Below are positions 16,942-25,117 of a stretch of DNA of 64,000 nt, piece after piece. Where the stretch lies: assembly GCF_018130695.1 (NCBI RefSeq), contig NZ_JAFCJX010000002.1, forward strand, positions 62,001 to 126,000, given 5' to 3'. The notes beneath the pieces are model-generated. The model was given only the letters and a program-made list of their open reading frames with translations, was not told the DNA's origin and made no database searches. Source of the stretch: Bradyrhizobium jicamae (GTDB taxonomy: Bacteria > Pseudomonadota > Alphaproteobacteria > Rhizobiales > Xanthobacteraceae). Position 1 is the stretch's first letter; each line of letters opens with the position of its first letter. The position numbers were made by a program, and so were the translations under genes.

Positions 16942-16980
16942 GGACGCTCAATATCGTGAGCGTCCTGTCACCCTTTATCT
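16942..16980 (+). terminator. Terminator hairpin of the SDR-to-NMO operon
   Basis: GGACGCTCA (16942-16950) and TGAGCGTCC (16957-16965) form a perfect 9-bp stem with a 6-base loop, 38 bases after the operon's last stop codon. The following bases are T-rich in patches (CCCTTTATCT) rather than a clean T run. Position and stem quality make it a good intrinsic terminator candidate. Confidence 0.7.
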
Positions 16981-17085
16981 TGTTCCATGTTCTTCCGTCA
17001 CGCCGACCGCTGAAAGACGTGCAAGCCTGAGAGACAAACTCCGGATGCGCGGGGCACTTGACCCTAGAGATGACGGACGCGGAGT

Positions 17086-17382
17086 TTACCCCCGAACCGC
17101 CAAATGACGCATCGGATAGTGCTCGTAGTGGCCGGCGCCGTTCTTCACGATGGGATCCTGCGCGGTAATCGCTTCGATGCTCTCATCGTCGGCGACCTGG
17201 TAGAGCGACACGCCATAGCCGCCATTCGGATCCATAACTGGACCGTGCGCGACGACTATTCCTTTGGCGAGCAGATCGTCCAAGAAAGCTCCATGCTGCT
17301 TCATCCACTTTGCTTCGTCGGCCGTCATCGTCGTCAGAAAATCGGCGCGCGGCGGAATGAATTTACAGAGGTAAGCCTTCAT
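17086..17382 (-). CDS. YciI family protein
   Basis: 98 aa starting MKAYLCKFIPPRADF; the ATG at 17382 has GGAG six bases before it, better than the ATG four codons upstream. The small ferredoxin-like fold has the Asp/His features of YciI proteins (GPVMDPNGGYGVSLYQV, then a C-terminal HYEHYPMRHL). YciI homologues include muconolactone-isomerase-like and dehydrochlorinase-like enzymes, but most have no assigned reaction. It follows the NmrA gene on the same strand after 246 bp. Confidence 0.75.
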   Translation of the reverse strand: MKAYLCKFIPPRADFLTTMTADEAKWMKQHGAFLDDLLAKGIVVAHGPVMDPNGGYGVSLYQVADDESIEAITAQDPIVKNGAGHYEHYPMRHLAVRG

Positions 17383-17628
17383 GTCGGGCTCCAAGCCAAA
17401 GATTGGCGACGTCCTTCGATGTGTGGATAGTTACCAGGACCTGCGGCCGAATTGGGCATTGTCGCTATCAAGCAGCAAGTCGCTCTCGTTAGATATACAT
17501 AACTTCCCGATTGGACCAGCCCAACACAAGTCTCTTGCATCGGGACCTGTCATATCGGTGCTGTTCAATCCATCGGTGGACCGGCCGCAAGGATATCATT
17601 CAAAGGCGTTTGCGATCTCAGCCGCCTC

Positions 17629-18531
17629 CTAACCCTTCGTCGAATAAAAGTCCGCGTGGCGCAGAACGAAATCGTAAACGGTAAGCGGTGGCTTGCCCGT
17701 GATCATTTCGACATCCGATGTCAATCTGTCGTATCGATTCTGCTGTTTGAGGAGAGCCATCGTCGCCAGATGGGAAAGCGCATGGGGAGGCAATTTTCCG
17801 CTGTCCTCCAACTGCTTGCGCCAAGGCTCCCAGGGAACGTTGACATAAGTGATCGGGCTTCCCAGGGCCCTGGAGAACTCTTCGGCAACTCCGTTCATGT
17901 CCTGTGACTTGGGCCCGGTCAGTTCATAGATCTTGCCGATATGCGGGGCTGGATCTTCGAGGATGGTTGCGATCACCCGCGCAACGTCTTCACTTGCGAT
18001 CGGCGACGTCTTCCCGTTTCCGAAAGGCAGACGAATTTGCCCATGATCGCGGATGGAGATCGCGGAAAGTCGAAGGAAGAAGGTGTCCAGGAATGCCGTG
18101 GGGCGGACATGTACGACCGGTAGGCCGGACCAATTCAATGCCTGTTCCGCGAGCCAGTGCAGCTTTTGCTGTGGGCTGTCGGTGGTCGAATTAATGCTCA
18201 TCTGCGATACGGTCATCTGAGAGATGTTCACGAACGCACTGACCTTGTGGTGTTTCGCGACGGCCGCGGCGTTCACGGTCGCCTCCAGATATGAAGGTGA
18301 AACGGCCATACCAAAGTAGACCCGCTCGCAACCTTCGATCGCTCGATGCATCGCATGCAGGTCGAGAAGATCGCCAACGACGATCTCAACCCCCAAATTA
18401 GCCAGCTTGGCCGATCGAGCGTCCTCACTGCGGACGAGGGCTCGTACTTTCGAGCCCCTTTCGGCCAGCAGCTTGCAGGCAACATGGCCAATGGTTCCGG
18501 CGGCGCCGGTGATCAAGATGGGGGACTGCAT
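17629..18531 (-). CDS. NmrA-like NAD(P)-binding protein
   Basis: 300 aa; ATG 18531 with AGGAGTACCC before it. The Rossmann motif ITGAAGTIGHVACKLL is at 7-22, followed by RALVRSEDARSAKL, the dinucleotide-binding region of NmrA / atypical SDR proteins. GCERVYFGMAVSPSYLEATV is typical of the quinone-reductase/NmrA group. There is no classical YxxxK. Such proteins act as NAD(P)H-dependent reductases or redox sensors. It lies 28 bp after the glutaredoxin gene. A decayed relative is present at 21564-22005. Confidence 0.82.
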   Translation of the reverse strand: MQSPILITGAAGTIGHVACKLLAERGSKVRALVRSEDARSAKLANLGVEIVVGDLLDLHAMHRAIEGCERVYFGMAVSPSYLEATVNAAAVAKHHKVSAFVNISQMTVSQMSINSTTDSPQQKLHWLAEQALNWSGLPVVHVRPTAFLDTFFLRLSAISIRDHGQIRLPFGNGKTSPIASEDVARVIATILEDPAPHIGKIYELTGPKSQDMNGVAEEFSRALGSPITYVNVPWEPWRKQLEDSGKLPPHALSHLATMALLKQQNRYDRLTSDVEMITGKPPLTVYDFVLRHADFYSTKG

Positions 18532-18559
18532 GGGTACTCCTCGTGTTGCTGCGGCAAGC

Positions 18560-18889
18560 TCAGGACGAGTGCGCAACTCGATGTTCCAACGACAGCAATT
18601 GTTGCAATTCGCCGGACTGGAACATTTCCGTGACGATGTCACAGCCGCCAACGAATTCGCCGCGCACGTAGAGTTGCGGAATCGTTGGCCAGTCCGAATA
18701 CGCCTTGATTCCCTGCCGCAACTCATCGGACTGGTAGATGTCGTGCGATTTGTACGTAGCGCCCAGATGATCGAGGATACGAACAACCTGCGCCGAGAAT
18801 CCGCAGGCCGGCGAACTCGGCGATCCCTTCATGAATAGCACGATATCGTTCGCATTGACCTCGCTGCTTATGAACTCCGCGATCGTCAT
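18560..18889 (-). CDS. Monothiol glutaredoxin (Grx4 / GrxD type)
   Basis: 109 aa from ATG 18889 (AGGAGA before it). The CGFS active site is at residues 29-32 (SPACGFSAQV), with WPTIPQLYVRGEFVGGCDI supplying the cis-Pro and the GG glutathione-binding loop. CGFS glutaredoxins carry or deliver [2Fe-2S] clusters. This copy sits in an accessory operon with an NmrA gene, so it is likely a second, non-housekeeping paralogue; that part is inference. A 19-bp sequence shared with the iron-ADH gene upstream region lies 154 bp before the start. Confidence 0.9.
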   Translation of the reverse strand: MTIAEFISSEVNANDIVLFMKGSPSSPACGFSAQVVRILDHLGATYKSHDIYQSDELRQGIKAYSDWPTIPQLYVRGEFVGGCDIVTEMFQSGELQQLLSLEHRVAHSS

Positions 18890-19042
18890 CCGTCTTCTCC
18901 TGCCGTCTGCCCGTCCAAAATCGATATAATCTGGGGAGAACGAAAAGCGCGCCGGCGACATGCGCTTTACGATCAACGTGTGTGGTCAGCCTGGAGTGAT
19001 CTCTCGCGAATCCGGCTAAGCCTCCCGAAACGACCAAGGGAT

Positions 19043-19061
19043 GTCACTTTAGTTTTAATAG
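19043..19061 (-). promoter_or_regulatory. 19-bp motif shared with the iron-ADH upstream region (copy 1)
   Basis: GTCACTTTAGTTTTAATAG here and GTCACTTTAGTATTAATAG at 33943 differ at one base. Both lie upstream of minus-strand genes (glutaredoxin here; iron-containing dehydrogenase there) in AT-rich spacers. This copy is also 132 bp upstream of the divergent fadD. A common regulator is the simplest reading; none is identified. Confidence 0.45.
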
Positions 19062-19192
19062 AAAGTCAATATCAAAAAGGAACTATGGTATTGCGGTTTC
19101 GGCGCTAATATCGTCGCTCGGACAACCGAGGCGTGGCGCACATGGCGGACAGGTCGAGGCTGCAAAGGCAGTCCCTACAGGGAGGAGTAAAC

Positions 19193-20890
19193 GTGGACCG
19201 TTTTTGGCTGGGGAATTATCCTGTCGGAGTTCCGGCGGATATCGACGCTGATCAATTTCCGTCATTGATCGAGATGTTCGAAGAGAGCTTTGCGAAATTT
19301 GGAGATCGTAAAGCGGCGATCTGCATGGACAAGGCAATCACCTACCGCGAGCTCGACGAGATGTCGGCTGCAATCGGGGCTTACCTGCAGAGCAAAGGCC
19401 TGGCGAAGGGGAGTCGGGTTGCTGTGATGATGCCGAACGTCCTCCAAAATCCGATCGCTGGCGTGGCAGCCTTGCGTGCAGGCTGCGCGGTCGTAAACGT
19501 GAATCCTCTCTACACGCCTCGAGAACTCGAGCATCAGTTGAACGATTCGGGCGCGGAGGCGATTTTCATCCTAGAGAACTTTGCTGCGACCTTGGAGAAG
19601 GTGCTGCCAAGAACGAACGTAAGGCACATCGTCATCTGTTCGATGGGAGAGTTGCTCGGTCCGAAGGGTCTTTTCGTAAACTTTGTCGTTCGCAAGGTGA
19701 AGAAGATGGTCCCTGCCTATGCGCTGCCGAACTCCGTCTCGTTCAACGCGGCACTGTCGGCGGGTCGAATGACGAAGCTGAGGAGACCTGATATCGGTCC
19801 GCACGACGTTGCGTTCCTGCAATACACAGGAGGCACCACCGGCGTCTCGAAAGGAGCGACCTTGCTCCATCACAATATGGTGGCCAACGTTCTTCAGATT
19901 TGCGCCTGGAGCGAGCCTGCCTTCCGCAGCGTTCCCGCAAGACAGGCTTTGCTGACGGTTTGCGCGCTGCCGCTGTATCATATCTTCGCGCTTACCGTTT
20001 GCTTCTTGTTCTCCGTGCGAGTCGGCGGCGTCAATCTTCTGATCGTAAACCCGCGGGACATCGATGGCTTCGTCAAGGAGCTCCGCAAATACAAGATTCA
20101 CAGTTTCCCGGCCGTCAACACGCTGTTCAACGGGCTCCTGCGGCATCCCGACTTCAAGAACGTGGATTTTTCACAGTTGCGGATGGCAATCGGCGGAGGA
20201 ATGGCAACGCAAAAGGCTGTCGCGGACAAGTGGCTTGCGGTGACTGGCTGTGTCCTTTCCGAAGGCTACGGGCTTTCCGAGACCTCACCGACGCTGACGG
20301 CCACGTTGCCGACCATGACGGAGTTCTCCGGCACGATCGGTTTGCCGCTTCCATCGACCTATATCTCGATCCGTGACGACGACGGAAACGAGGTCCCGAT
20401 CGGTGAAGCCGGCGAGATCTGCGGAAAAGGACCTCAGGTGATGTCCGGCTACTGGAATAGGCCCGATGAGACCGTCCGGGTAATGACTCCTGACGGGTTC
20501 TTCCGAACCGGTGACATCGGCGTCATGTCGGTCGACGGATTCACCAAGATCGTGGACCGTAAGAAGGATATGATCATCGTTTCCGGCTTCAACGTGTATC
20601 CGAGCGAGGTGGAAGCGGTGATATCGAGCCACGCGGGGGTGCTGGAGTGTGCCGCAATCGGCGTGCCGGACGTGAAATCGACCGAGGCGGTGAAAGTTTT
20701 TGTTGTTCGTGCCGACCCCCAGCTGACGGCGGAGGAACTCGTCAGATTTGCCGGGACCCAGTTGACAGCATACAAGGTACCGAAGCTGATCGAGTTCAGG
20801 TCTGAACTGCCGAAGAGCAATGTCGGGAAGATCTTGCGCCGCGAGCTGAGGGATGAAGTGCAGGTCAGCGGCGGGCCGCAGATTTCATAA
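19193..20890 (+). CDS. fadD: Long-chain fatty-acid-CoA ligase (FadD-like)
   Basis: GTG 19193 is chosen because GGGAGGAG lies seven bases upstream and the product (565 aa, VDRFWLGNYPVGVPADID...) matches the length of FadD. The P-loop is QYTGGTTGVSKGA (near 209-221), with SEGYGLSETSP, GYWNRPDETV, DGFFRTGDIG and the hinge DRKKDMIIVSGFNVYPSEVE; the C-terminal catalytic Lys is in SNVGKILRREL. It activates medium or long-chain acids, possibly aryl-alkanoic acids, with ATP and CoA. It is divergent from the glutaredoxin operon. The gene symbol is by family; a different acid substrate is possible. Confidence 0.88.
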   Translation: MDRFWLGNYPVGVPADIDADQFPSLIEMFEESFAKFGDRKAAICMDKAITYRELDEMSAAIGAYLQSKGLAKGSRVAVMMPNVLQNPIAGVAALRAGCAVVNVNPLYTPRELEHQLNDSGAEAIFILENFAATLEKVLPRTNVRHIVICSMGELLGPKGLFVNFVVRKVKKMVPAYALPNSVSFNAALSAGRMTKLRRPDIGPHDVAFLQYTGGTTGVSKGATLLHHNMVANVLQICAWSEPAFRSVPARQALLTVCALPLYHIFALTVCFLFSVRVGGVNLLIVNPRDIDGFVKELRKYKIHSFPAVNTLFNGLLRHPDFKNVDFSQLRMAIGGGMATQKAVADKWLAVTGCVLSEGYGLSETSPTLTATLPTMTEFSGTIGLPLPSTYISIRDDDGNEVPIGEAGEICGKGPQVMSGYWNRPDETVRVMTPDGFFRTGDIGVMSVDGFTKIVDRKKDMIIVSGFNVYPSEVEAVISSHAGVLECAAIGVPDVKSTEAVKVFVVRADPQLTAEELVRFAGTQLTAYKVPKLIEFRSELPKSNVGKILRRELRDEVQVSGGPQIS

Positions 20891-21063
20891 CAGCACGCGC
20901 GAAGAATCGCACGGGGACAAAGAGGACGAACAATCGTTGGGCGCGGTCGGGATCGCAAGCCCCTGGCCCGCGACGTTGGAGCTGCAGCCGTGCCTGCGAG
21001 CCTAATCATGCGAGGTGGGGCCCGCAGATCATGGCACTCGGCGCAGTTTCAATTCCGGTAATA

Positions 21064-21086
21064 TTGACTATATTTGGACAAGTTAA
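21064..21086. promoter_or_regulatory. Imperfect palindrome upstream of the second HxlR gene
   Basis: TTGACT (21064-21069) and AGTTAA (21081-21086) form 6-bp arms with one mismatch and an 11-base spacer, 23-45 bases before the HxlR start. TTGACT may also be the -35 element. This differs from the GTTC-N7-GAAC sites, so the two HxlR proteins probably have separate targets. Confidence 0.4.
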
Positions 21087-21108
21087 GGATTCTGGGACCT
21101 CATTTTGG

Positions 21109-21567
21109 ATGGCAAGAAAGAGCCTCGACGTAACTTGTCCGGTAGCCCGAACGCTCGACATCGTCGGCGCGCGGTGGACGCTGCTCATCATCAGGGACTT
21201 GCTTCCCGGCACCATGCGCTTTCAGGATCTTCAGGAGCGTCTGCCCCGCATGGCTCCCAATGTGCTCTCCGATCGCTTGAAGGTACTTGAGGAACACGGC
21301 CTCGTACGCCGCGAATTTTATAGCGATCATCCTCCCAGGGCTGCCTATACCCTGACAGATCCGGGTCGCGAGCTCGGCGTCATCGTGTTGGCTCTCGGTC
21401 GATGGGGCCTGCGGCACCTCGGCGGGAAATTGAGCCCCGGTCTGCAGCACGATGAGTGCTTTCGTCACCTGCAGCAGGCCTCCCAGGCCTTGATCCGCCG
21501 TCCGGTGCAACGCGTGAAATCCGCTGGCAAGTCGGCGGCGAAGACACCGAGAGGCGCAAGGGATTAA
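21109..21567 (+). CDS. HxlR family regulator (second copy)
   Basis: 152 aa from ATG 21109; the frame is open upstream to 21031 but that leader covers the palindrome and lacks homology. Typical HxlR order: CPVARTLDIVGARWTLLIIRDLL at about 12-34 (split here by description only), a wing and recognition helix APNVLSDRLKVLEEHGLV, then ALGRWGLRHL. The conserved N-terminal Cys is at about residue 10. The basic tail RVKSAGKSAAKTPR may add DNA affinity. It follows fadD by 218 bp and abuts a decayed NmrA gene on the other strand; HxlR genes often sit next to NmrA or reductase genes they control, so its original partner may be that pseudogene. Confidence 0.85.
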   Translation: MARKSLDVTCPVARTLDIVGARWTLLIIRDLLPGTMRFQDLQERLPRMAPNVLSDRLKVLEEHGLVRREFYSDHPPRAAYTLTDPGRELGVIVLALGRWGLRHLGGKLSPGLQHDECFRHLQQASQALIRRPVQRVKSAGKSAAKTPRGARD

Positions 21568-22005
21568 GGCGCCAGCCACCGTGCGAGTCGCCCGGGATGT
21601 AACTTCAGAAAGAATTCGTCGCGGTCAGGCTTTACCGCCGGCGTCGAGGAGCCGGGGCGATCGCTCCAAAGACCATCTGAAGCTCTTCGGAGCGCGTCCG
21701 AGCAGATGTTCGAGCTCGCCGGTGACGGCCTCATACCGTCCAGTCGCGGCCAGGTCGCATCGGTGCAATAGGGGTTCAAGCTCATGCTGAAGTAGACCCG
21801 GCGGCAGCCCTCCAGGGGCTGCCGGAACATCAGCGACGTTGAGCATCTCCCACAAACACGTTGGCGCCCAGCTGCCGAAGAGCTTGCGCCCTCGTCGTCC
21901 TTATGTAGGAAGGGCACGCACCGGATACTTCTTCTCGATGAGCAAATTGATCATCGTTTTGCTGATGGAGCCAACGTCTCCGCCGGCGCCGGTAACTTTG
22001 GACAT
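21564..22005 (-). pseudogene. Decayed NmrA-like gene (frameshifted, centre deleted)
   Basis: Reading the minus strand from ATG 22005 (AAAGGA before it) gives MSKVTGAGGDVGSISKTMIN and on to KKYPVRALPT, then a stop. The homology goes on in other frames: ALRQLGANVFVGD, then MLNVADVPAA, then EGCRRVYFSMSLNPYCTDAT, and finally RYEAVTGELEHLLGRAPKSF and DEFFLKLHPGRLARWLAP. Compared with the intact gene at 17629 the order is preserved, but about 170 central residues are missing after TDAT. At least three frameshifts plus one deletion make it non-functional. It ends over the stop codon of the second HxlR gene. Confidence 0.8.
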
Positions 22006-22080
22006 CGACGCTTCCTTTTGGAGGATGTGACTGGGCGTTCTTTGAACCGAAAGGCAGGCGCGCGCGGCCCCTTGAGGCCA

Positions 22081-23022
22081 TCAGCTCCTGAGAAAAGGCA
22101 GAATGTGGCCCAAAACCACCTCGGGTTTTTCAAGATGCAGGAAATGGCCGACACCGGGCATGACGACGCGTTCGAAGCCTTTCGTGAATGCTGCAGCCAT
22201 GTCTTCGCTAAGCCGCGCCGACATGCAGCCGTCGTCCTCCCCGTGCAGATAGAGGGTTGGGACAGCGATCGGGCCGTTCGCGCGAGCTTCGAGGGCCTGG
22301 GCTTCCGCTTCGGGGGCCGGGGTAAACAATTGCCTGTAGTAGGCGAGCGTCTGGGGCACGACTCCAGGCTGTCTGAACGTGTCGATCAACGCCGTGCGAT
22401 CCGAAGCCGGCATCTTGTAGCCGGGCGACCACTCCCGCCAAAGCCGATCGAGGAAGGCGAAGTCGTTGAGCTGAACGGCCGGCTCGGCAAAACGCGTATG
22501 GAAGAAGAACATGTACCAGCTTCGTCGCTGTTGATCACCGTCGGCCACGAACGCCTGCGGCAAGCCTTTCCCATAGGGGACCGCTAACCCTACAAGCTTG
22601 TGGATCCGCGACGCATCGAGACTTGCGGCGGAGTAGGCCGCCCGTGCTCCGAAATCGTGACCGATGACATAGGCCTGTTCGAAGCCCAAGGCTTCGATAA
22701 GGGCGAGGACGTCCTGCCCAATCGCAGCGGCCCGGTAGGATCCGTCGGGCGCAGCGCCCCCGGCCCAAAATCCGCGCAGCGCCGGAGCAACGGCCCGATA
22801 TCCCTCCCGCGCGAGACGGCCCAAGACGTAAACCCAGCTTTGCGAATGATCTGGAAATCCGTGCAGGCATAGCACCAGTGGCCCATCGCCGGCTTCGAGG
22901 ACCGGAAACTCCAGCCCGTTGGCCCGAACAACTCGCTTGCGGATTTCCGCCGGCTCAAACTTCTGGCCCGTTTGCACCGGAGCACCGGGGCGGTCGGGCC
23001 AAGGTGCAGCAGTCTTTGTCAT
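22081..23022 (-). CDS. Alpha/beta hydrolase with Asp nucleophile (epoxide-hydrolase-like)
   Basis: ATG 23022 gives 313 aa. HGFPDHSQSW at 54-63 is the oxyanion HGxP motif of epoxide hydrolases and dehalogenases; Asp123 in VIGHDFGARAAY is the nucleophile (no Trp follows it, unlike the protein at 5511). The acid is in LHGEDDGCM and the base is His293 (GVGHFLHLE). The helical cap (residues about 150-230) has several Tyr and Trp residues, consistent with epoxide opening. An epoxide hydrolase is the favoured call; a haloacid/ester hydrolase cannot be excluded. Divergent from a TetR gene, with two palindromes in the spacer. Confidence 0.8.
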   Translation of the reverse strand: MTKTAAPWPDRPGAPVQTGQKFEPAEIRKRVVRANGLEFPVLEAGDGPLVLCLHGFPDHSQSWVYVLGRLAREGYRAVAPALRGFWAGGAAPDGSYRAAAIGQDVLALIEALGFEQAYVIGHDFGARAAYSAASLDASRIHKLVGLAVPYGKGLPQAFVADGDQQRRSWYMFFFHTRFAEPAVQLNDFAFLDRLWREWSPGYKMPASDRTALIDTFRQPGVVPQTLAYYRQLFTPAPEAEAQALEARANGPIAVPTLYLHGEDDGCMSARLSEDMAAAFTKGFERVVMPGVGHFLHLEKPEVVLGHILPFLRS

Positions 23023-23044
23023 GGTCAGGCCTCGCGAAATATGA

Positions 23045-23058
23045 ATGATATCTATCAT
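23045..23058. promoter_or_regulatory. Palindrome ATGATA-TC-TATCAT, candidate TetR operator
   Basis: Perfect 6-bp arms with a 2-base centre, 23 bases before the hydrolase start and 184 bases before the TetR start. A longer reading frame of the hydrolase would begin inside this palindrome, which is another reason to prefer the ATG at 23022. Confidence 0.45.
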
Positions 23059-23077
23059 CCAGAGCTGGAGGTACGTA

Positions 23078-23091
23078 ATTCAGTATTGAAT
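23078..23091. promoter_or_regulatory. Palindrome ATTCAGTATTGAAT, second candidate TetR operator
   Basis: Six of seven positions pair in this 14-mer. It lies in the same divergent spacer, 20 bases beyond the first palindrome, where a promoter for the minus-strand hydrolase would be expected. Either palindrome could be the binding site of the divergent TetR protein. Confidence 0.45.
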
Positions 23092-23241
23092 AGGCATGGC
23101 AGCAGGTTTGCCGTATTGGGCTGTATCGGCTTGATTTACAATGAGCTGGAGTCGCGATTGGACCGGTGATGGCCCACACGGGCGCGGGAGTCTTGGCCGC
23201 AAATGATCGATTGGCCAGTCGCTCGTTGATGGCGAGACATT

Positions 23242-23910
23242 ATGCGATACGAGAAAGGTCATAGAGCCGGAACGTCGGCTCGTATCGTTGAGCGCGCTTC
23301 GGCTCATATCCGCGAGCGGGGAATCGAAAGCATTAAGGTCGCAGGGCTCATGAAGTCTGCCGGTCTGACGCACGGCGGCTTCTATCTCCATTTCAAATCT
23401 CGTCGTGATCTGATCGAAAGAGCTTTCGCCCGGGCCATGGACGGATCGGTGCAGCAATGGCGGAAGGCGGCCGATCGCTCGAATCCCGGCGAACGTCTTT
23501 TGAGCATCGTCGACTACTACCTCACGGACCGACACCGTGACGATATCGCAAACGGTTGCGCGCTTCCCGCGCTTGGTGCCGAGGTCACGCGGGCCGGCGT
23601 AGGCATCAAAAGGGCTTTTTCAAGTGGCCTGAGAGAGATGATCGACGTTCTGTCGGAGGACGTGAACGGACCATCGAAGCGAGAAGCGATAGCCATTGTG
23701 TCCGAGATCGTGGGTGCCTTGCTGTTGGCACGGGCGGTGGATCAACCGGAACTCTCCTCGGAGATAATGAGCGTAGCTCGCGAATACGTCCTGGGCAAAG
23801 AGGTGCAGGTCCTCGGAACCGCGAAGGGGCAGGGTAAAGCCTCGGCACGAACTAAGAGCCCGAATGCGAAGAGGCCGCTGAAGCGCGAGAAATCGAAGCA
23901 TCTGGCGTGA
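23242..23910 (+). CDS. TetR/AcrR family regulator
   Basis: 222 aa. The helix-turn-helix is at about 20-60 (GIESIKVAGLMKSAGLTHGG followed by FYLHFKSRRDLIERAF). The ligand domain has NGCALPALGAEVTRAG, similar to the DGCPIVALGSDAARQG of the TetR at 38903, so both belong to one subgroup. The last 30 residues are very Lys/Arg-rich. It is divergent from the epoxide-hydrolase-like gene and probably controls it and itself through the palindromes in the spacer. Confidence 0.88.
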   Translation: MRYEKGHRAGTSARIVERASAHIRERGIESIKVAGLMKSAGLTHGGFYLHFKSRRDLIERAFARAMDGSVQQWRKAADRSNPGERLLSIVDYYLTDRHRDDIANGCALPALGAEVTRAGVGIKRAFSSGLREMIDVLSEDVNGPSKREAIAIVSEIVGALLLARAVDQPELSSEIMSVAREYVLGKEVQVLGTAKGQGKASARTKSPNAKRPLKREKSKHLA

Positions 23911-23998
23911 AGAAGATCCACAAGGCCTGTGTTGCGGAGTCGGCGAATTCGGCACTGTGCAAATACGCCGGGTAGACTTGGACAGAACTCGCTTTAGA

Positions 23999-24931
23999 TT
24001 AAACGCCCAGCTTCCGTGAATCAGTCTCCAATGCCTTGGCCACGGCCTTCAGCCATTTGTGGACAGCTTTGATTTTTTCGGACGAGCCGTCGACCTTCCG
24101 ATGAGTGAAGTAGAAGTCCCTCAGCGCTATGCCTTTCGAGCCCCATTGCGCCATGACTGTAAGGGCGCCGCTGCTTACCAGCGGTGCGACCAAGGGAAAA
24201 GGCGCCAGTACTACGCCAATCGAGGACCTGGCCATCTGTATCGCCGTCAAGAGGCTGTCGCCGACTAGGTCCGGTTCCTTGGTAGCGACTTGCGGTTCGT
24301 ACTCCTCGAACCATCTTCGCCAAAGGTCTGGCGCCGTAGCGAACTTTATCAATGGCAGCTTCGTCAGATCTTCCGGATGTTGGATTGGGGCGAAGCGATC
24401 CAAGAGCTTCGGGTCCACGCATGGGGCGGCCCGGGATCTAAGCAGCCTATGGTAGGTCAGAGTGCCGAACGGGGGCTCGCCGAATTGGACTGCGGCGTCG
24501 ATATTGTCTCTCTCGAAATCGACCAGCGTATTCTTGGCCTCAAGCCTGAGATCGAGTCCCGGATTATCAATACGGAATTTCTCAAGGTAGGGCAGCGCCG
24601 CAAACATCGCGAATGTCGGCGTCACGCTGACACGGACAATAGGGCCGCGCTTTTGATCTTCCAGGAGGTCGCCGGCGCGAAAAAGTTCGTCGAAGGAGCT
24701 AAGCACAGCGCTGGCATAAATCGCGCCGCTTTCGGTGAATTCGATGCTCCGGCCGCTGCGCCGGACGAGTTGAACGCCAAAGTGCCCCTCCAGCGTACGA
24801 ATTTGGTGGCTGATCGCAGAAGGCGTGAGGTTCAGGCTTTCCGAAGCAAGCTTAACGCTGCCTGACCGCGCGAGAGCCTCGAACGCACGAAGGCTTGCCA
24901 AAGGAGGAAGGGCTGATTGGGTTTTCGACAT
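23999..24931 (-). CDS. LysR family regulator, GcvA-like
   Basis: 310 aa. The DNA-binding domain LASLRAFEALARSGSVKLAS / LNLTPSAISHQIRTLEGHFG covers residues 10-55; the rest is the substrate-binding domain, with RVSVTPTFAMFAALPYLEKF at its start. Closest in style to GcvA and AmpR-type regulators. It is divergent from the aldolase-fold operon at 25118, which it likely controls. Its start codon is preceded by a block that is nearly the same as that before the LysR gene at 54846. Confidence 0.88.
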   Translation of the reverse strand: MSKTQSALPPLASLRAFEALARSGSVKLASESLNLTPSAISHQIRTLEGHFGVQLVRRSGRSIEFTESGAIYASAVLSSFDELFRAGDLLEDQKRGPIVRVSVTPTFAMFAALPYLEKFRIDNPGLDLRLEAKNTLVDFERDNIDAAVQFGEPPFGTLTYHRLLRSRAAPCVDPKLLDRFAPIQHPEDLTKLPLIKFATAPDLWRRWFEEYEPQVATKEPDLVGDSLLTAIQMARSSIGVVLAPFPLVAPLVSSGALTVMAQWGSKGIALRDFYFTHRKVDGSSEKIKAVHKWLKAVAKALETDSRKLGV

Positions 24932-24938
24932 TTCTGCA

Positions 24939-24959
24939 GTGAGCCAGATTCAACGATCC
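24939..24959. promoter_or_regulatory. LysR upstream box, copy 1
   Basis: AGTGAGCCAGATTCA then ACGATCC, eight bases before the LysR start codon. The block at 55748-55770 differs at only two positions. The core TGA(A/G)-CCAGA-TTCA is a partial inverted repeat. Both copies sit at the same distance from a GcvA-like LysR start, which suggests an autoregulatory site. Confidence 0.55.
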
Positions 24960-25117
24960 ACAATCGATTTCAATTGTCTTTGCGCTGCTTGCTGCCAGTC
25001 TAGTAGCAGCAGCGGATACCCGATAGCTGAACCTAAACCCTTATCAGCGCGGCGTCGAACAATTCCCGTCACTGTGCCGCGGACCTTGCGCGGTATATTG
25101 AATACGAAGGCAACACG

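Noticed and set aside
19066..19093. AAAAAGGAACT before fadD, looking like half of the HxlR-type operator
   Set aside because: Only the GAAC half is present; the partner half reads ATAT and there is no TTGAC at the right distance.
23986..24003. CTCGCTTTAGATTAAACG, similar to the 19-bp motif
   Set aside because: Needs a gap to align, and it overlaps the LysR stop codon rather than an upstream region.
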